Shown: positions 34,001 through 49,000 of the stretch, piece by piece | Layout of the letters: each line of letters begins with the position of its first letter | Numbering within the stretch: position 1 is the stretch's first letter | Assembly: GCA_030141605.1 (NCBI GenBank) | Contig: JAQGDQ010000643.1 | Coordinates: 1-56,077, forward strand | Direction: 5' to 3' | DNA length: 56,077 nucleotides | DNA from: Tubiluchus corallicola | Taxonomy: Eukaryota; Priapulida; Priapulimorpha; Priapulimorphida; Tubiluchidae | Position numbers and translations under genes: made by a program | Notes under the pieces: model-generated | Told to the model about the DNA's origin: nothing | The model's database searches: none | Seen by the model: the letters and a program-made list of their open reading frames with translations, nothing else

Positions 34001-37000
34001 CTTGGCGGTGACATTCTACGGAACAGAGAACCATTTACATGTGTCACGTAAGCAACCTTGGCGGTGACATTCCACGGAACAGAGAACCATTTACATGTGT
34101 CACGTAAGCAACCTTGGCGGTGACATTCCACGGAACAGAGAACCATTTACATGTGTCACGTAAGCAACCTTGGCGGTGACATTCTACGGACAGAGAAGCA
34201 TTTACATGTGTCACGTGAGTGACCTTGGCGGTGACATTCTACGGAACAGAGAACCATTTACATGTGTCACGTAAGCAACCTTGGCGGTGACATTCTACGG
34301 ACAGAGAAGCATTTACATGCGTCATGTGAGCAACTTTGGTGGTGACATTCTACGGAACTGAGAAATGTTCAGGGTAAAAATCTGATCATTTGAATATAAT
34401 AATTAACACGTCAGCTAAGAAAAAACTATACCACTAGGAACATAAAAAATTATTTATGCATGTCTCCACCAGGGGAGTAAAACATTTACAGCATCAGGAA
34501 ATATAAAACTTAGCCTTAATATCTGAAGTGTGTAAAATACTCACCTGTTTCTTTTGTCTCATGACAGCCAGTTTTTGTGCCATCTGTATCTGCCGCTGTC
34601 TTTCCGCCTCCTCGGCTTCGCGTCGCTTCTTCTCTCTGTACTCCTCCCGTAACGAGTCGAGAGCCTCCCGAGCTGCATTCAGCTGTGTAAGCTTGTCTTG
34701 CAGACCTTCGTAATAAGCTGTATAAATCAACCAAAAAAAACCACTAATTAACTAGTTGAAGCCTGTGTGAGCCAAATGAGTCAACAAAAAACTTCAAGTT
34801 CCTAACCCTAACATTCTTAATTGCAGCTGTTTGCAAACCCAGTTTTTTCTCCCTGGCTTCTTATTTGTGAAATTCACTAATAGAAAATTGTTTCTCTGGT
34901 AACTAAAACTCAGCACCTCCAGAAAATTATTAACAGGTGTTCTCTTATCACTCTCACTAGTTTACGAGAATTGCATCTTTCTGGACATCCATGTATCCAT
35001 GGTATTACCTTCTTGGGAAGATTTGTGACACTGAGCAACTACAGACCTTTTTGGGAAGATTTGTGACACTGAGCAACTACAGACCTTTTTGGGAAGATTT
35101 GTGACACTGAGCAACTACAGACCTTTTTGGGAAGATTTGTGACACTGAGCAACTACAAACCTTTTTGGGAAGATTTGTGACACTGAGCAACTACAGACCT
35201 TTTTGGGATGATTTGTGATACTGAGCAACTACAGACCTTTTTGGGAAGATTTGTGACACTGAGCAACTACAAACCTTTTTGGGAAGATTTGTGACACTGA
35301 GCAACTACAGACCTTTTTGGGATGATTTGTGATACTGAGCAACTACAGACCTTTTTGGGAAGATTTGTGACACTGAGCAACTACAAACCTTTTTGGGAAG
35401 ATTTGTGACACTGAGCAACTACAGACCTTTTTGGGAAGATTTGTGACACTGAGCAACTACAGACCTTTTTGGGTTGATTTGTGACACTGAGCAACTACAG
35501 ACCTTTTTGGGATAATTTGTGACACTGAGCAACTACAGACCTTTTTGGGGTGATTTGTACATAAATTTCAAGCAACAGTAAAGTAAGAGACATACATCTT
35601 GCCTCGTCCTGCTCTTGAATATACTTCAACAGCTGTGGATGCATGGCGCTGATCGTCATGAACAGCGACTGTACCGTCGTGTCATTGCCGATGTGTCGTC
35701 CACGGCTAGAATTACTCTTCATGCGGTTGACGAAGATCTCGATGCTGCGACGTAGAGCGCTCGTGAACTCCTCCACGTCTTCTACTTCACCGTTCTGGAA
35801 CTTCTGCAATAACAGGTAATTATGCACTAGCTGCTGAGCAGTTTGCATGTATTTATATTTTACATCAACACGTCACATCTGCATCAACATTTTACAACAA
35901 TTTTTCAAAACCAAAAAACATACACAACTTTCTTTACTTTTCAATGAATAAGCACGCAGATAAAGTCGAAACTGTGTGCTATAGTAAATGCTCTTAGTCT
36001 GTTTAGCAATGATCAATAATGCGCGGACATTCCAGATACTTCTGTCTGCCACCTCTCACATGATAGTAGGCTAGCACAACTTACTTACATGTACAACCTA
36101 TAACACTGTAGAAGGACGGGTGACAACAATGCCTGGAACAGCCGAGAAATTTATCAAACTCAAAGACAATGGATGTTCCAAATAGCGGGCAGCACAGGGA
36201 GTAGAAAATGAACTTCGAAATACACCCCTCCCGTTTCATCTAGTAACCATCTCTCCCAACAAAACCCTCAGCATTTTGTAGACCGTTTCGTCCTCTTTCT
36301 GCAAGTGTGCTTATTTTTTTCCCAGCATGCCCAAACAGTTGCACAAATATAGTTTTTCTAGAGGCTGTTTGAGCAGTTTGTTCATTCAATCAAAAAAGTC
36401 CAGAAAAGCTTCTTAACCTTGTATGAATTTAAATTATGTTAGCAACTTAAGTTTTGGTGAATGAAAATAAATTGCTACAGAAATCTTGAACACATCAGCA
36501 ACACGGCAAGTTGGAAAATAACGCAGAAAAACCTTCGCATACGAAAGTGCATTGTACAGCATTGAACCGATGAACAAATGTCAGACAAGACTAGTACAAT
36601 GAAGCACAGTGTCTTAATATTATATTTTATTTTAGTTGTTATTTTCATGCTGAAGAAATATGAAGTTATAGAACTGTAAGGTTGTTGTAAAACCCAATCA
36701 AAGTGCCAACGTATCGAGAAGTAATGTTTCAGAAAAAAGCTTATACAGTATGGCTTACAACTAGTAGACATGTGGTAATTCTGCAATTTATATTAAAAAT
36801 GCTAAACCGTTTTTCTAACTTGCCTACTGATTTGCACTACTCACACACCGAGGAGAGATGAGGACTCTAGTTATCTAACCACAGTTCATTTGAGAAAATT
36901 GTGCGCATCCCATTAATTCAGCTACAAGAACTGCACAAACTAATGCATAACTGATGCATAACTAATGCATAGTGAAACATTAACTGAAATATAGCCTAAA

Positions 37001-40000
37001 AATCTTCCCGATCTTTTTACAAAATTCATTAGACTTCTGCTAGCGATCTAAGGTCACAGTTGTACTAATTTTAGTAGAATGTGTGCCAGTAGCTCTACGT
37101 GCAATAACGACAGCTAAATACAGTGGAGATCAAAGAAAATTGTCATAAATAGATAACCAGTACCTCTTGAATGGTCTTAACTGCTGGTGGACCTGTGTCG
37201 ATCTTCTTCACTTCGGTTTCGCCCTTCTCTTCATTCGTAGGAGCAGAGGGGCTGCTGTTTGGCTTCATCTCGCCACGCTTCTGTTCCCAGTAGTGACGGT
37301 TCAAGTATTTAGCAAGTTCTGGATCCATTTCTGGCAGAGAATCCATCGATGGCGCCGACTCCTAGTAAGACGTGAATATTTTTGTGGCTTCATAAATTCA
37401 TGAACCTTGTAGCTACCACAACATGATTTCATTAAATAATAGTATTACTCTTTTTGTGACACTAATGCGTGTAATAAATTGAAATTGCTGAACTACGAAA
37501 AGAATCAAATTTAGGATATAATTAAAGCTAAGAGATAAAGGTTTTCTGCCTGATGTACTTTGATCACAAAACTAATCATTTACATTTTTGCCAGATTCAC
37601 AGCAATTTAAACATACTTAGGGCATAAGAAACCATGAGTACTTTAAAATCACAGGATAATGTAAAATCAGAGCAAACAAAAGTTCCAGGGACTGCTATGT
37701 ATAAGTATGTAGGTTACTTACGGCGGGAACAGTTGCTCCGCTAGCAGGTGACGTTGACAAAATTGCACTCGTTTGTTTCTAAAAATGTGAAAGAAATTGT
37801 AAATTTCATCTACAGGCCAACAATTTATAAAATGCTTCAAAATACTTTGTTGCTACAGTAATTTCAAATAAAATTGCTAAGGTTTTTATGCATATTTACA
37901 ATCTTAACATCGTGTAACTTATTGGAACCTTAACAAACAAAAGCACGTAGTTTTTTCACTCATGGATATTTGTAGTTCCAACACATTACCAATGCATAAG
38001 AAACAAGTATTTTGCAGCAGGTGAATGTCTCACACATTTGAGCCAAGTGAAGATTGTAATACAGCATTACTGAATAATGTCCGCAAAGTATTTTGCACTA
38101 GATCAATGTTTCACACATTTGTGCCAAGTGAAGATTGTAATAGAGCATTACTGAATAACTAGCAAAGGCCTCGCAAAAAATTTTGCGTATAAATACACTT
38201 ATAATCAAAAATACGCGAACATCCTACATAGTCCTCATTTATAACACAAAGCGAGCTGCAGCTTTTACTCAATTAAAGTTATAAGCCTATAGACAGAGTA
38301 TAATGGATGACGTCAGAACAATGGCTTTGCGTCAGCAGTTTTCCAAGCGAAAATTGCCGAAAATAGAACATCTAATTAACTCGTCGGTACTCCTCTTGGT
38401 GGACATGTACTAAAATATAGCCCTGTTCTTCCTCTTTCTAAAGAGCTGTATATCTCCTTTCGAGAGTCCCACCAGGCACTGCTATAATGTTTTTTCCGCA
38501 GGCTGTTTGGTCAAAATTTCGAAAAAATCGCGAGTTGGGTCCGGGAAAACGTCCGTTACGGGACGCCGTGGCCCTCTCGCGAATTCTAAATATGCCTACT
38601 ACACCCATCACTGAACGGGCTATCTATCCATAGCCAACACCACCCATGGCCCGTTCCCGTTCTTCAGATTTCAACGTATAAGTTTTACAAAAAACGGCCG
38701 ATAAATGGCCATTTTGGAGGTTTTTCGCCCCCCGCCCCTCCCGGTGGGCCCGATTCGAAAAATAAACCCCCAATGGCACGACACTAGATCGAGACCTTTC
38801 ATTTGATGTATAGATTGCCGCAAATGCTGCCGTCGTCCGAGCTGTAGCCTCAAATCTTATATATATATATATATACCAGCAGAATTAATATATACGATGT
38901 CCGCAAAGTATTTTGCACCAGATCAATGTTTCACACATTTGTGCCAAGTGAAGATTGTAATAGAGCATTGCTGAATAATGTCCGCAAAGTATTTTGCACC
39001 AGATCAATGTTTCACACATTTGTGCCAAGTGAAGATTGTAATACAGCATTACTGAATAATATCCGCAAAGTATTTTGCACCAGATCAATGTTTCACACAT
39101 TTGTGCCAAGTGAAGATTGTAATACAGCATTACTGAATAATGTCCGCAAAGTATTTTGCACCAGGTCAATGTTTCACACATTTGTGCCAAGTGAAGATTG
39201 TAATAGAGCATTACTGAATAATATCCGCAAAGTATTTTGCACCAGGTCAATGTTTCACACATTTGTCCCAAGTGAAGATTGTAATACAGCATTACTGAAT
39301 AATGTCCGCAAAGTATTTTGGCGATGACTGCCAACGCAAAAGTATAAATTCTACCACGACCAATATGGGCCTATAATACTTCTGAGAACCAGTCTTTATT
39401 TGATGATTAGACAAGCTGTCCACTATGGTTCCCTAGGGTATCAACACATTTGATGCATCAAAACAGTTATTTATGATTATAATATTTTATTCTACAAATA
39501 TGACATCTCACCATACCATTTGATAACTGCTAATCTAGTAATATTTCGAATTTATACCACCATATACGACGATCTATTATACATCGATGTATTCCCTTAG
39601 CGCAATGAAGTAATCTCGCATCAAAAAATTAAATCTGTACACTTTAGTATAAAAATACTGATACTAGTGGTGGAACCATGCGGAAACCCACCGTCTACTG
39701 TGAAATCACTTTTTCTAACAATCGCTCAAAAAGCCTCGTGCTAAGATTAAGCAATATCGGAAATGACGAATTGAAAGGTTGAAATTTCACAAAAATTTGA
39801 CGACTTCAGATAGTTTGCACGACTCCGCAAAAACACTATCCCATTTAAAATATAGGGAATGACAAATCATAGATAATAGGTAGTAAGGTGAACTCAGTCA
39901 CAGTTACACAAAGAAACACAAAACTTTGAGCTAATAAATTATCAAGCTCTTTGCTGACTGCATGATTTGGTGAACAGTCTCAATGTCATGTCTAGCATGT

Positions 40001-43000
40001 GTTCTACCGATCTGCCCATCTTTTGCACGATGAGCATTTCAGTGAAGCAGACAATGTTGCTCACTTAAGTGTGTTTCACCGAAAATATATAAAAATGAAA
40101 ATATGCAGAGATAACATCCCTTTCCAGATTTTTAAAAACTTAGACAGCGGATCATTTTCGAGTTGTGGTCCGAAACCGGGTTGTGCTTTCCTCTAAATTC
40201 TCTTTCACTTTCACTCTGTATCACTTTCTACCTGCTTGCCGTTAATAATCACATTGTCAGCTAGCATGAAAATGCAACATTGACTTACCTTCTTGGTTTG
40301 CTCCTTGCTCTCGGCTTCACTTTTAGAGAGGGCAATAGCGAGTGCCAGTTCCTCTTCCTCCTGAAGTTCTTGCTCTGTTTTACTTGGTGTAGTCTGAAAA
40401 CCCACGAAGCGCATGAATTACTTCAAAGACACAATCATAATGGCAAAAGCAATTAGACACAGACTCAGTTTCTTGATATTATACAAAAGATATATGTGAG
40501 AAATTGCTTTTGGACAGTTTAAAAGTTTAACAACATATATTTACAGCATCAAGCATTAAAAACCTAAATGACAACACTCAAAGATAGTTAACGTAATGAC
40601 AAATGACTCACAGCATTAAAAGCTTTAATGTCTGAAGGTAAAAATAAGAACTTTCATCCTGCTCTAAGTGTGACATTTAACAAACACTTAAGGTCTAGCA
40701 TTATCTGCCATAATTTTACTTTGCAGGAGCAGAATGCAATTTTTGTAAAATCACGCACGATAGCAACAATTTTTCAATTGTCTGTACAGGGAATTTTTTT
40801 ATGAAGTATATTATATTAATTTCTAGTCAGCAGCAGACTAACTAGCTTAACTTTAGGAATTCTCACATTTTCCAGAACATCTACAATAATATCTAAAACT
40901 AGCAAAGGCCACGCAAAATGTTTTACATATAAATGCACTTATATTGCGCAAACGTTCTACATAGTGCTCGTTTACAGTAGCAGCTTTTACTGTATATGTA
41001 TATGTATACAGAAGTAAGAACAGAAACGAGCATTAGTGCATACGTATATTTAATTTCGGGGGTATGGCTCAATATATTTATTTATTATACGTGTATATGT
41101 TTATATAGAATACATCTATATATATATGTATATTATATTGTTACTATTATATTATGTTATGTTACGTTACATTACATTATATTATATTAAGCCCACAGAG
41201 ATATACTCATGCTAGTTTCTGTTCTTCTGTACCATTTTATTTTATGCTGAATAAGCATAATGCTGCAATATGTAGCACTGTACACTGATATCGTGCAAAT
41301 GCCAAATTGGTTTGCATGCAACAGATATAAATAACATGCAACCATGCATTAATAAGTCTTAAACAGTTAATAAACAGCCAAAAGTTGCAACAAATAATCT
41401 GGACAGGAAACTGTAAAGATTTTATACTAAGTTGTACAAATTTAAAGAAAAGTTATGAAGGTAAATGATAATTTTACAAAATTTACACGTGGCAAAATCA
41501 TGCAGTTGTAAAGCAAGGAGTTACCTTAGCTTTTGGAGAACTTTGTGGAATCCGTACCTTGAGAAAATTTACAACAGAGTGAACCTCACCAGAGATTAAT
41601 AACATATGCAATTGTGTATGTTACGCTACTAGTATTTAGTACAAAAATTTTAACCACTAGACAGTGAAAAAAACAGTTAAAGGAAAATCCAGTCCTCGCA
41701 CAACATTTATTGCATTTTAATATAAAATGAAAAATATCGAAATCACAACACAATGTATGCGCTTAAGAATGCGAAAGATGTTTACCAAGCTGTGCACAAA
41801 GTATTTGCAGAATACGTTTAGTAAGGTATGATGCTAACATTAATGAAACTTCGAAGTCACACACCATGGTATCTTAGTATAAGAAAAATTTAACTAAAAT
41901 TATCAGCTACAATGTTCTACTTGCCTGTCTTGGATAAGCCATTGTTTTTGGATCCTATCTCTCATAAACACGAATGCTGGTATGACTATAGATGTCTATT
42001 TTCTATTCAAATCATTGCGTCACAGTTTTCAGTTGGTAGTTTCACAAATTGACAAAAACTTTATAATTTAGAATTCAAAAAAGGGCCAAAACAATGCGAA
42101 CAATCCAGCACTTGAGTAGCTTCCAAATGAACAAGATCAAAAACTTTGAGAACAATTGTGAGAGGAAAACAATGGTTTAACAATGCAGTTAGAAAATCCT
42201 GTGTATGAAGTTTTGAAAAATTTAGAGACTTGACAGGCAGCTTTCTAAAAATGCTTTAGAATGGGCCAACAGCAGGACAAGTGACTGAGTCCGATGCAGT
42301 ACTTGCACTTGATGAAATAGTTGGCCACATAATGAACATTAATATAGCTTCAGCTTCAAGTTCAGGCTTAATGCTTCAGATATTTTTGTCTCATTGCCAA
42401 AAAAGGTTATCATTTAGCTATAGCAATAATTCTCTTTTTCATTATCACATTATTTAGCATATTCTCTTTTTCATTATCTCATAAAGAAAGTTTATAGCAA
42501 AATTAACATTGTTACCAAATAACACTCAGTTAAACTTCTCTTTCTCCATATCACCTTGCCAATTTATCTCTTCTCTTTCTCTTGATCATAAAATGACAAA
42601 CAATTTGATTTTCATGAAATTTCCACCTGCATAATGGATTTCCCTTCAACTGCAGAGCACCAATTCTTGCTCTAACCAGCAACCTAGATGTCTAAGTATC
42701 ATACATCCAAACTTCACATTGAAGTTGAGACTTATTCCTACTATATCTAATGGCTGTGGGAAACCTGTCTAGCTGATATTTACAAATAAACATACCAACA
42801 ACTTCACTAACTTTGCTTTCTATAAAATTGTTCAATTCCTTCTGTGACAAATTCATGTCTGTTAACCTATTAAGACATTGCCTAGTTAAAGGAACACAGG
42901 ATGATTTTTCATGTACTACCTCATTTTCAAGTCCGATAAAAAGTATATATTTTACCACAATAAATACTACAAAAGTGTTTCTGATAATTAAGTAATAGAT

Positions 43001-46000
43001 AAAAACTTAATCAACGGTGGGCGAGCCCAACTATTCATAACATCACAAACTAACGTAATTTTCAACAGCAAAAATATTCCACGAGTGTCTTGCAAAATGA
43101 TTTCCCTAATAATTACAAGCTTATCCCACTTTAAAAAGAATGCTTCCCATCGCTAGCAAATATGTTATATGAATTCCATTTCTTTGGACAGGTATTGACA
43201 TTCTCACTTTTCTATTTAACCCCGACTAAAGTTTACAATTCCCCACACACAAAAAATTAGTTCACTGAGCGGATTAGGATTAGGGTTACGATTACGGAAG
43301 AGTTAGGGTTACCGTATTTCAACTGGGAACTCCTTCCTTAACCCCTTAGCTCGAGTGACCACTGGCATTATTTGGGGCAATCTGCTTAAAATGACATTCA
43401 CTTGAAATTTACCATATTTACAGTACTTACTAGTGACAAATCATTGCAGCAAAGTGTATCAGTTTCCATAATAGCACAGCAAACAACACAAAAGCCATAC
43501 AATTCATCACAAAGACTAAATTAGTAAACAACACATGTAAATTGCTTCTCATTAGTTGCACAGAGTTCGCTTAGTCATAGTAAAACAAACAATTACTGCT
43601 ACTTGCAGGACTGTAACAACACAACGATATATTGTGATATATTTTATTATGATATGCATATCACCAAGCGTATCGTGATGATCTGAGTCAATGATATTAA
43701 GCAAATTATTATGCATCTGATTATATGTTGATAAAAATGACGCGAAGTAATTCAAGCTGAAGCTGTGGAGTGTACTGTAGATACCTCTCAATTAGTGCAG
43801 TGAGCAGTAGTTGACTTAATACAGGCACTGCTAGCAGCTGATGTGGTTGAAAACCCAAGGTGTTTAATCTCTAGTAGCTAATTACATTGTTTACATATAA
43901 ACTTGTGAAATAGCAAACATGAACCAGAAGTCACTTTTAAGCCTAAAGTATTGATCTGTTTTGCTTTTCTGGTGACTTACAATGCAAACAAGAGCTTACA
44001 CATTCCACAAGTAAGAAATAAAAATCAAACAGTTTGTCGAGTTATTTTCGACCCTAAAACTGTTGACTGATAAAATATCTTTAGCACTTATTACCAAAGG
44101 CTTAATCTAGTTTTTTATAAAGCCTGCAAACATCAACTCACGTGTAAAAATTCCTCATTAGTTCCTAATCAATGACAGTTTGTTTGGAGCACCTGTTTCA
44201 CTGCTGCTGACTGCATTTTTACAAGAACATTCCTATGGTCACTTCTCGGTCCTCTTATATTACCAACGGCTTAATCTAGTTTTTTATACAAGCTGCAAAC
44301 ATTAACTTATGTACATCTTGATGCAAATCATAGAGTGAGGTTAGTATCGTGACCTAGGCATGTTAACGATAACGATGCGTATCGATAATTATCGAAAATC
44401 GTATCGATACGAAACATTTGTTTTTATCCTTATCGTATCGAGGTTATTCTAGGTATATCGTTATCGTATCGATTTTGAATCACATAAAATCGCTTCACTT
44501 TACTTTTTAATTTACTTACAGAAATTAACTAAAAAGGTGGATTAAAAGAATTATTTAAAATTATAAGCTTGCCAGACGCATGGAGTTGCACTTTCGCTTT
44601 GCAATAGCGATTATCTTTATTCTGATTCTGAATCATACAGTGCACCGTATTTTTTGGTGTCATCATCCAGGACGTGAAATTATGCAGCTCGCACAGATAA
44701 ATCTTTGTATAGTTGTAATCTATGCATCTATCGCAGCTTACTTATTTATGGATCATCACACCATCATGTAGTAGTGTAATGAATACATAAATCCGCCTGC
44801 CAAAATATGGTAACTTATTGTGTAACTTACGGTTAATTGTGTAACTTGTAGACACCCTGCACACGACATTTCAGTCCGTCATCACTGACTGACTGTTTAA
44901 CAGAAATCAGGGCAGATAAACAGTACAGTGGAATTGATCACAATCATTTTAATTTTATTAGTAAGGTTCAAAAACATTCGCCATCTGTAAGTACTGTAAA
45001 CGAAAGTACGCATATTACAGCTCAACTTCAAAAACAGTCACCATCTGTAAGTACTGTAAACGAAAGTACGCATATTACAGCTCAACTTCAAAAACATTCG
45101 TCATCTGTAAGCACTGTAAACGAAAGTACGCATATTACAGCTCAACTACAATTTTGGCTAAACATTTGAAAGAGGTAAGCGTCAGAGATAATATATATAA
45201 ATGTAGTTGCTAAGCGATTCATTCCAGCTGCCTGGCTTCTTAGTTCTTGCCTTGCAAGCAACAATGGGCTGGTTTGTGTGAACGTGAACAGTGTGTTAAA
45301 TTTTGTATAATAATAGTTAGGTATTATGCTTCTTTATTAGACAAAGACACAGAAAACTTTTGTTTCATAACTAGCAGCCATTTAAGTGTACAGCACTTCA
45401 TAATTTTAATTATTAGAGATACTTTTTCTGTTGCTGCAGAAATTTTGTAAGTTCAGTATCGTTTTTATCGCTTGAAATAATTTATTTTATCGTATCGCAT
45501 CGTCTAAAAAGTGGATTGTCGTTATCGTATCGTTGGAAAAAGTGTCGTTACAGCCCTCGGTACTTGACTAACAAGCAGACAGTAAAATTATCCATATTCA
45601 TTTTAGTAACCACAGAGAAACCCACAACTTTACAATAACGAATCTAGCACACACAAATAATACTGACGACAACAACAACAACAATGTAATTAACACATAA
45701 GATTAAACACAAACAAGACGCATGAAAATATTAAAGATTTATTAAGAGATGAGGAATACCTGTTGCTGCTTTGTTAGAGGACTAGACAAATATTCACCCG
45801 GTAATTCACCGTCTTTTGAAGGTGCAGAAGAGCTAGAGTCACTAAAAGACAAATAGAATGCTTAATGATTTCACAAGGCAGTATGCATGCTCACACATCT
45901 CTTACAATGCTTTTGCAAACTTTTCACACATCTTTTACAAAGCTTTTGCAATCTTTTCACACATCTTTTACAAACTTTTCTTCCTGAGGCTCACTAGAGG

Positions 46001-49000
46001 AACACGTTGAACAAAAAAACTAAATTAATTAAAAATGGCATATGAGGCACCCTGAACATTTGACATTTGTTTTCACTTGACGCATTTTTCGTTTTAACGA
46101 CGATTTTCTTGACATGCACAAAGCAATTTTTACGTTAATAAATTTTTTTTACCTAATTTGAAACATTAAAATGCTACTTGTTGCATAATTCTGTTCAAAA
46201 GTACTGCTAATAATGTAAATCTAAAACATACAATATTTAGGTTTTTGTCTCCAGGCAGACAGGTAAAAAAGACTGCATCTTTGTCAAGCGCGAGGTCTAT
46301 TTGCGACTTCCACTTACATTGCCTGCTTGCCAGGGTAAAGTACAAACTTTTAATGAAATTGACTAAAAGACTGTTACCATAGCAACTAAAATGAGTGTCT
46401 AGACAAAATTTTCCCAAGGCATAGTTAGCACACAGGCTCAATTTCAAGGTCAACCATTTGCACGTGTGCAAGTGCGTTTGCCACATTAGTCAAAGAATAG
46501 AAAAACTGTAAATCAAAACTCACGTATTCTGAGATAATAAACTATAAAAACCTATAAAATATAAATGCAGGACACTATGTATATTGTATGTTTATGTAAT
46601 GTGACTTCAGTTATTTAACTAACATAGTTATCAAGCTTTGCAACAATGTAAAACTGTAAAGAAATGACATCTGCAGCAGCAGCAGCGACATTTACTGCAG
46701 GAGTAAATTATATAAAAAAAAAACAGAAACTGCTACTGGTGTTTCGCCCTCAATCCTTATTTTCAAAAATTTAAAAAAGGCGTCCACAATGAAGTCAAAC
46801 AAGAGGTACCTACGTGTTTATCTTATCATAGCAAGCGTCGCAAACTCGCACTTCCCTCTCGATACCAAACCTGGGAATCGTGCACGCCTTGGACGAACAC
46901 TTGCCACAGAATACTTGACCACAGTTTCGGCAGTGGTGCTGCACAAAAAATCAAAAACACATTACTAATGCAAATTTTAAATCAACGGAATTTACATGAA
47001 AATGCAGAAGGCACAAATCATAATTTTACCATTACAGCAGACACTGTATTTTACCGTGCCATAGAACATTGAATGGACAACAGCGAGCTGCTTCTCTGAA
47101 ACAAGATGAACAAAAAATAGCTGCTGCACCAGATCAAAATGCTAGTCATAGTATAAGGACAGCAGCAAGTTATCATGCTACCTAGTGTTTAGCACAAAAA
47201 CCCCAGTAATGAACTTGAAATTCTGAATTTAAAACATATTTTGTGCCACACAGAAGTGCCGTACTTTCATTTTTGCTTACGTAATCGCGTGACATATGAA
47301 CGCGAAAAAGGTTCCTGGTATTGCAAATTTTATCCATCGAGGACGTCACTCTTAACTACCACTGATAGTCTTTAATTAAGTAATTAATTAATTAAGAGAA
47401 CGTTTACTTATCAGAAATGTTAGAATTTGGACCGTAAGTGAAATGAGGTATGGTCTGGAAAACTGCAATGTTTTCTTTTAAGGTAAAAATAGATTATTTT
47501 AATGATAAACAATGGGTAACATGAAAGCTAGACGAGTCAGTTGTTATAAGACATAGTGCATGAAGGGTGACGCCCTATACAGTTAAAAAATGGTGACTTA
47601 TCTTGTCAACCTATGCTGGCAATACTCACTTTTCTCTGCACCATCGTGAACGTAACGCGGCAGCGGTGGCATACGTCGCCATCTGCCCATTCCGGTGCTT
47701 CGTCAGCTGCAAACATGGCATCACTTTCCTAAAACAAAACCAAAAAAGTAGAGTTTAGCTTACTCTCACTGCATAAGTAATGTAGCCATTATGCTGTTCT
47801 CGCTGTAAAAGAAAATATATTCACACGAGTAAGTTGAATAACTACACAATATGCTGATTAATTGCTCTGTTCAGTAACTGCATTACATTACTGCTATAAT
47901 CTTGAATATCTATCATACATACGTCTGATACATACATACATCCTACATATGTCTGGCAAGCTGGAAACCTATGAATGTACAATGTGCACTTCACAGATGA
48001 AAAAAATAGAATTGGGCAGCAGCAATGCACTTTTGAATAGGGAATTTGATGGATTTTGAATGGCCAAAAGTAAAAATATGGTAATATGGGAAACCTTGAG
48101 CTGAGGAAAATTGTATCCTTCAACTTTCATCAAATTATACGTGTCCTGTACAATTCGGTATTGCGTTTTATTCCGGAATGCATGAGACCAGACCTGTAGT
48201 AACTCCAACACTTTTGCCTTGACATTATCTTTTGCAACCTGGAAAAAGAACAGCAGTAAACGACTTGGAGCAAGTAAGTAATAAAAGTGACCAACTTCAA
48301 AGACATTGCTATTCTAATTTAATAGAAGATGCTCTCATAAGCCAAAAGACTGCTGATATTCCACAATCGAAGCTTGCATTTATTAAAACTTGCTCGGAAA
48401 ACTAATTTTTTGTATTCATATTTTTCCCTTGCCATTTCTAGATGCAGAACAACTGTTTACAAATCCAGTTTTTTCATTGAGTTTCTTTTATGTATTCTGT
48501 ACCAGAAAAATTGTTTCCGTTACCCGCTTCGAGATGGATGTCAATAGGTACCTTCCATCACTAGCGAGTTAATTATAAAATTGCATTTTTCTGGACTTGT
48601 ACTTACACTTTTTATCTTTCGACTGTAGCGGCTTGCCCTAGCTCTGGCTAAGATAACTTGTGTAAAATAGATTAAGATTTCTGTAATATTACAAGGTATG
48701 AGAGGCTATAAATTTATGCATCTTAGTAAAAAAGGAACATAAACTTTCGGTCATTTTTCTTTAGCATTGGCTTACACTTTTTATCTTTCGACTGTTGCGG
48801 CTTGCCCTAGCTTTGGCTAAGATAACTCGAGAGTAAAATAGATTAAGATTTCTGTAATACTACAATGTATGAGAAGCTATGAATTTATGCATCTTAGTAA
48901 AAAAGGAACATAAACTTTCGGTCATTTTTCTTTAGCATTGGCTTACACTTTTTATCTTTCGACTGTTGCGGCTTGCCCTAGCTTTGGCTAAGATAACTCG

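Noticed and set aside
38885-39334. Long open frames on both strands (149 and 133 codons)
   Set aside because: They are produced by an 81-bp tandem repeat whose period is a multiple of three; no splice or domain support.
44346-45568. 8-bp target duplication around the BED-finger element
   Set aside because: Flanks such as ATCGTGAC and GTACTTGA do not match convincingly, so exact ends were not claimed.
46166-46486. 106-codon minus-strand frame in HGS intron 7
   Set aside because: No motif, no phase-compatible splice sites, and HGS reads continuously from exon 7 to exon 8 without it.
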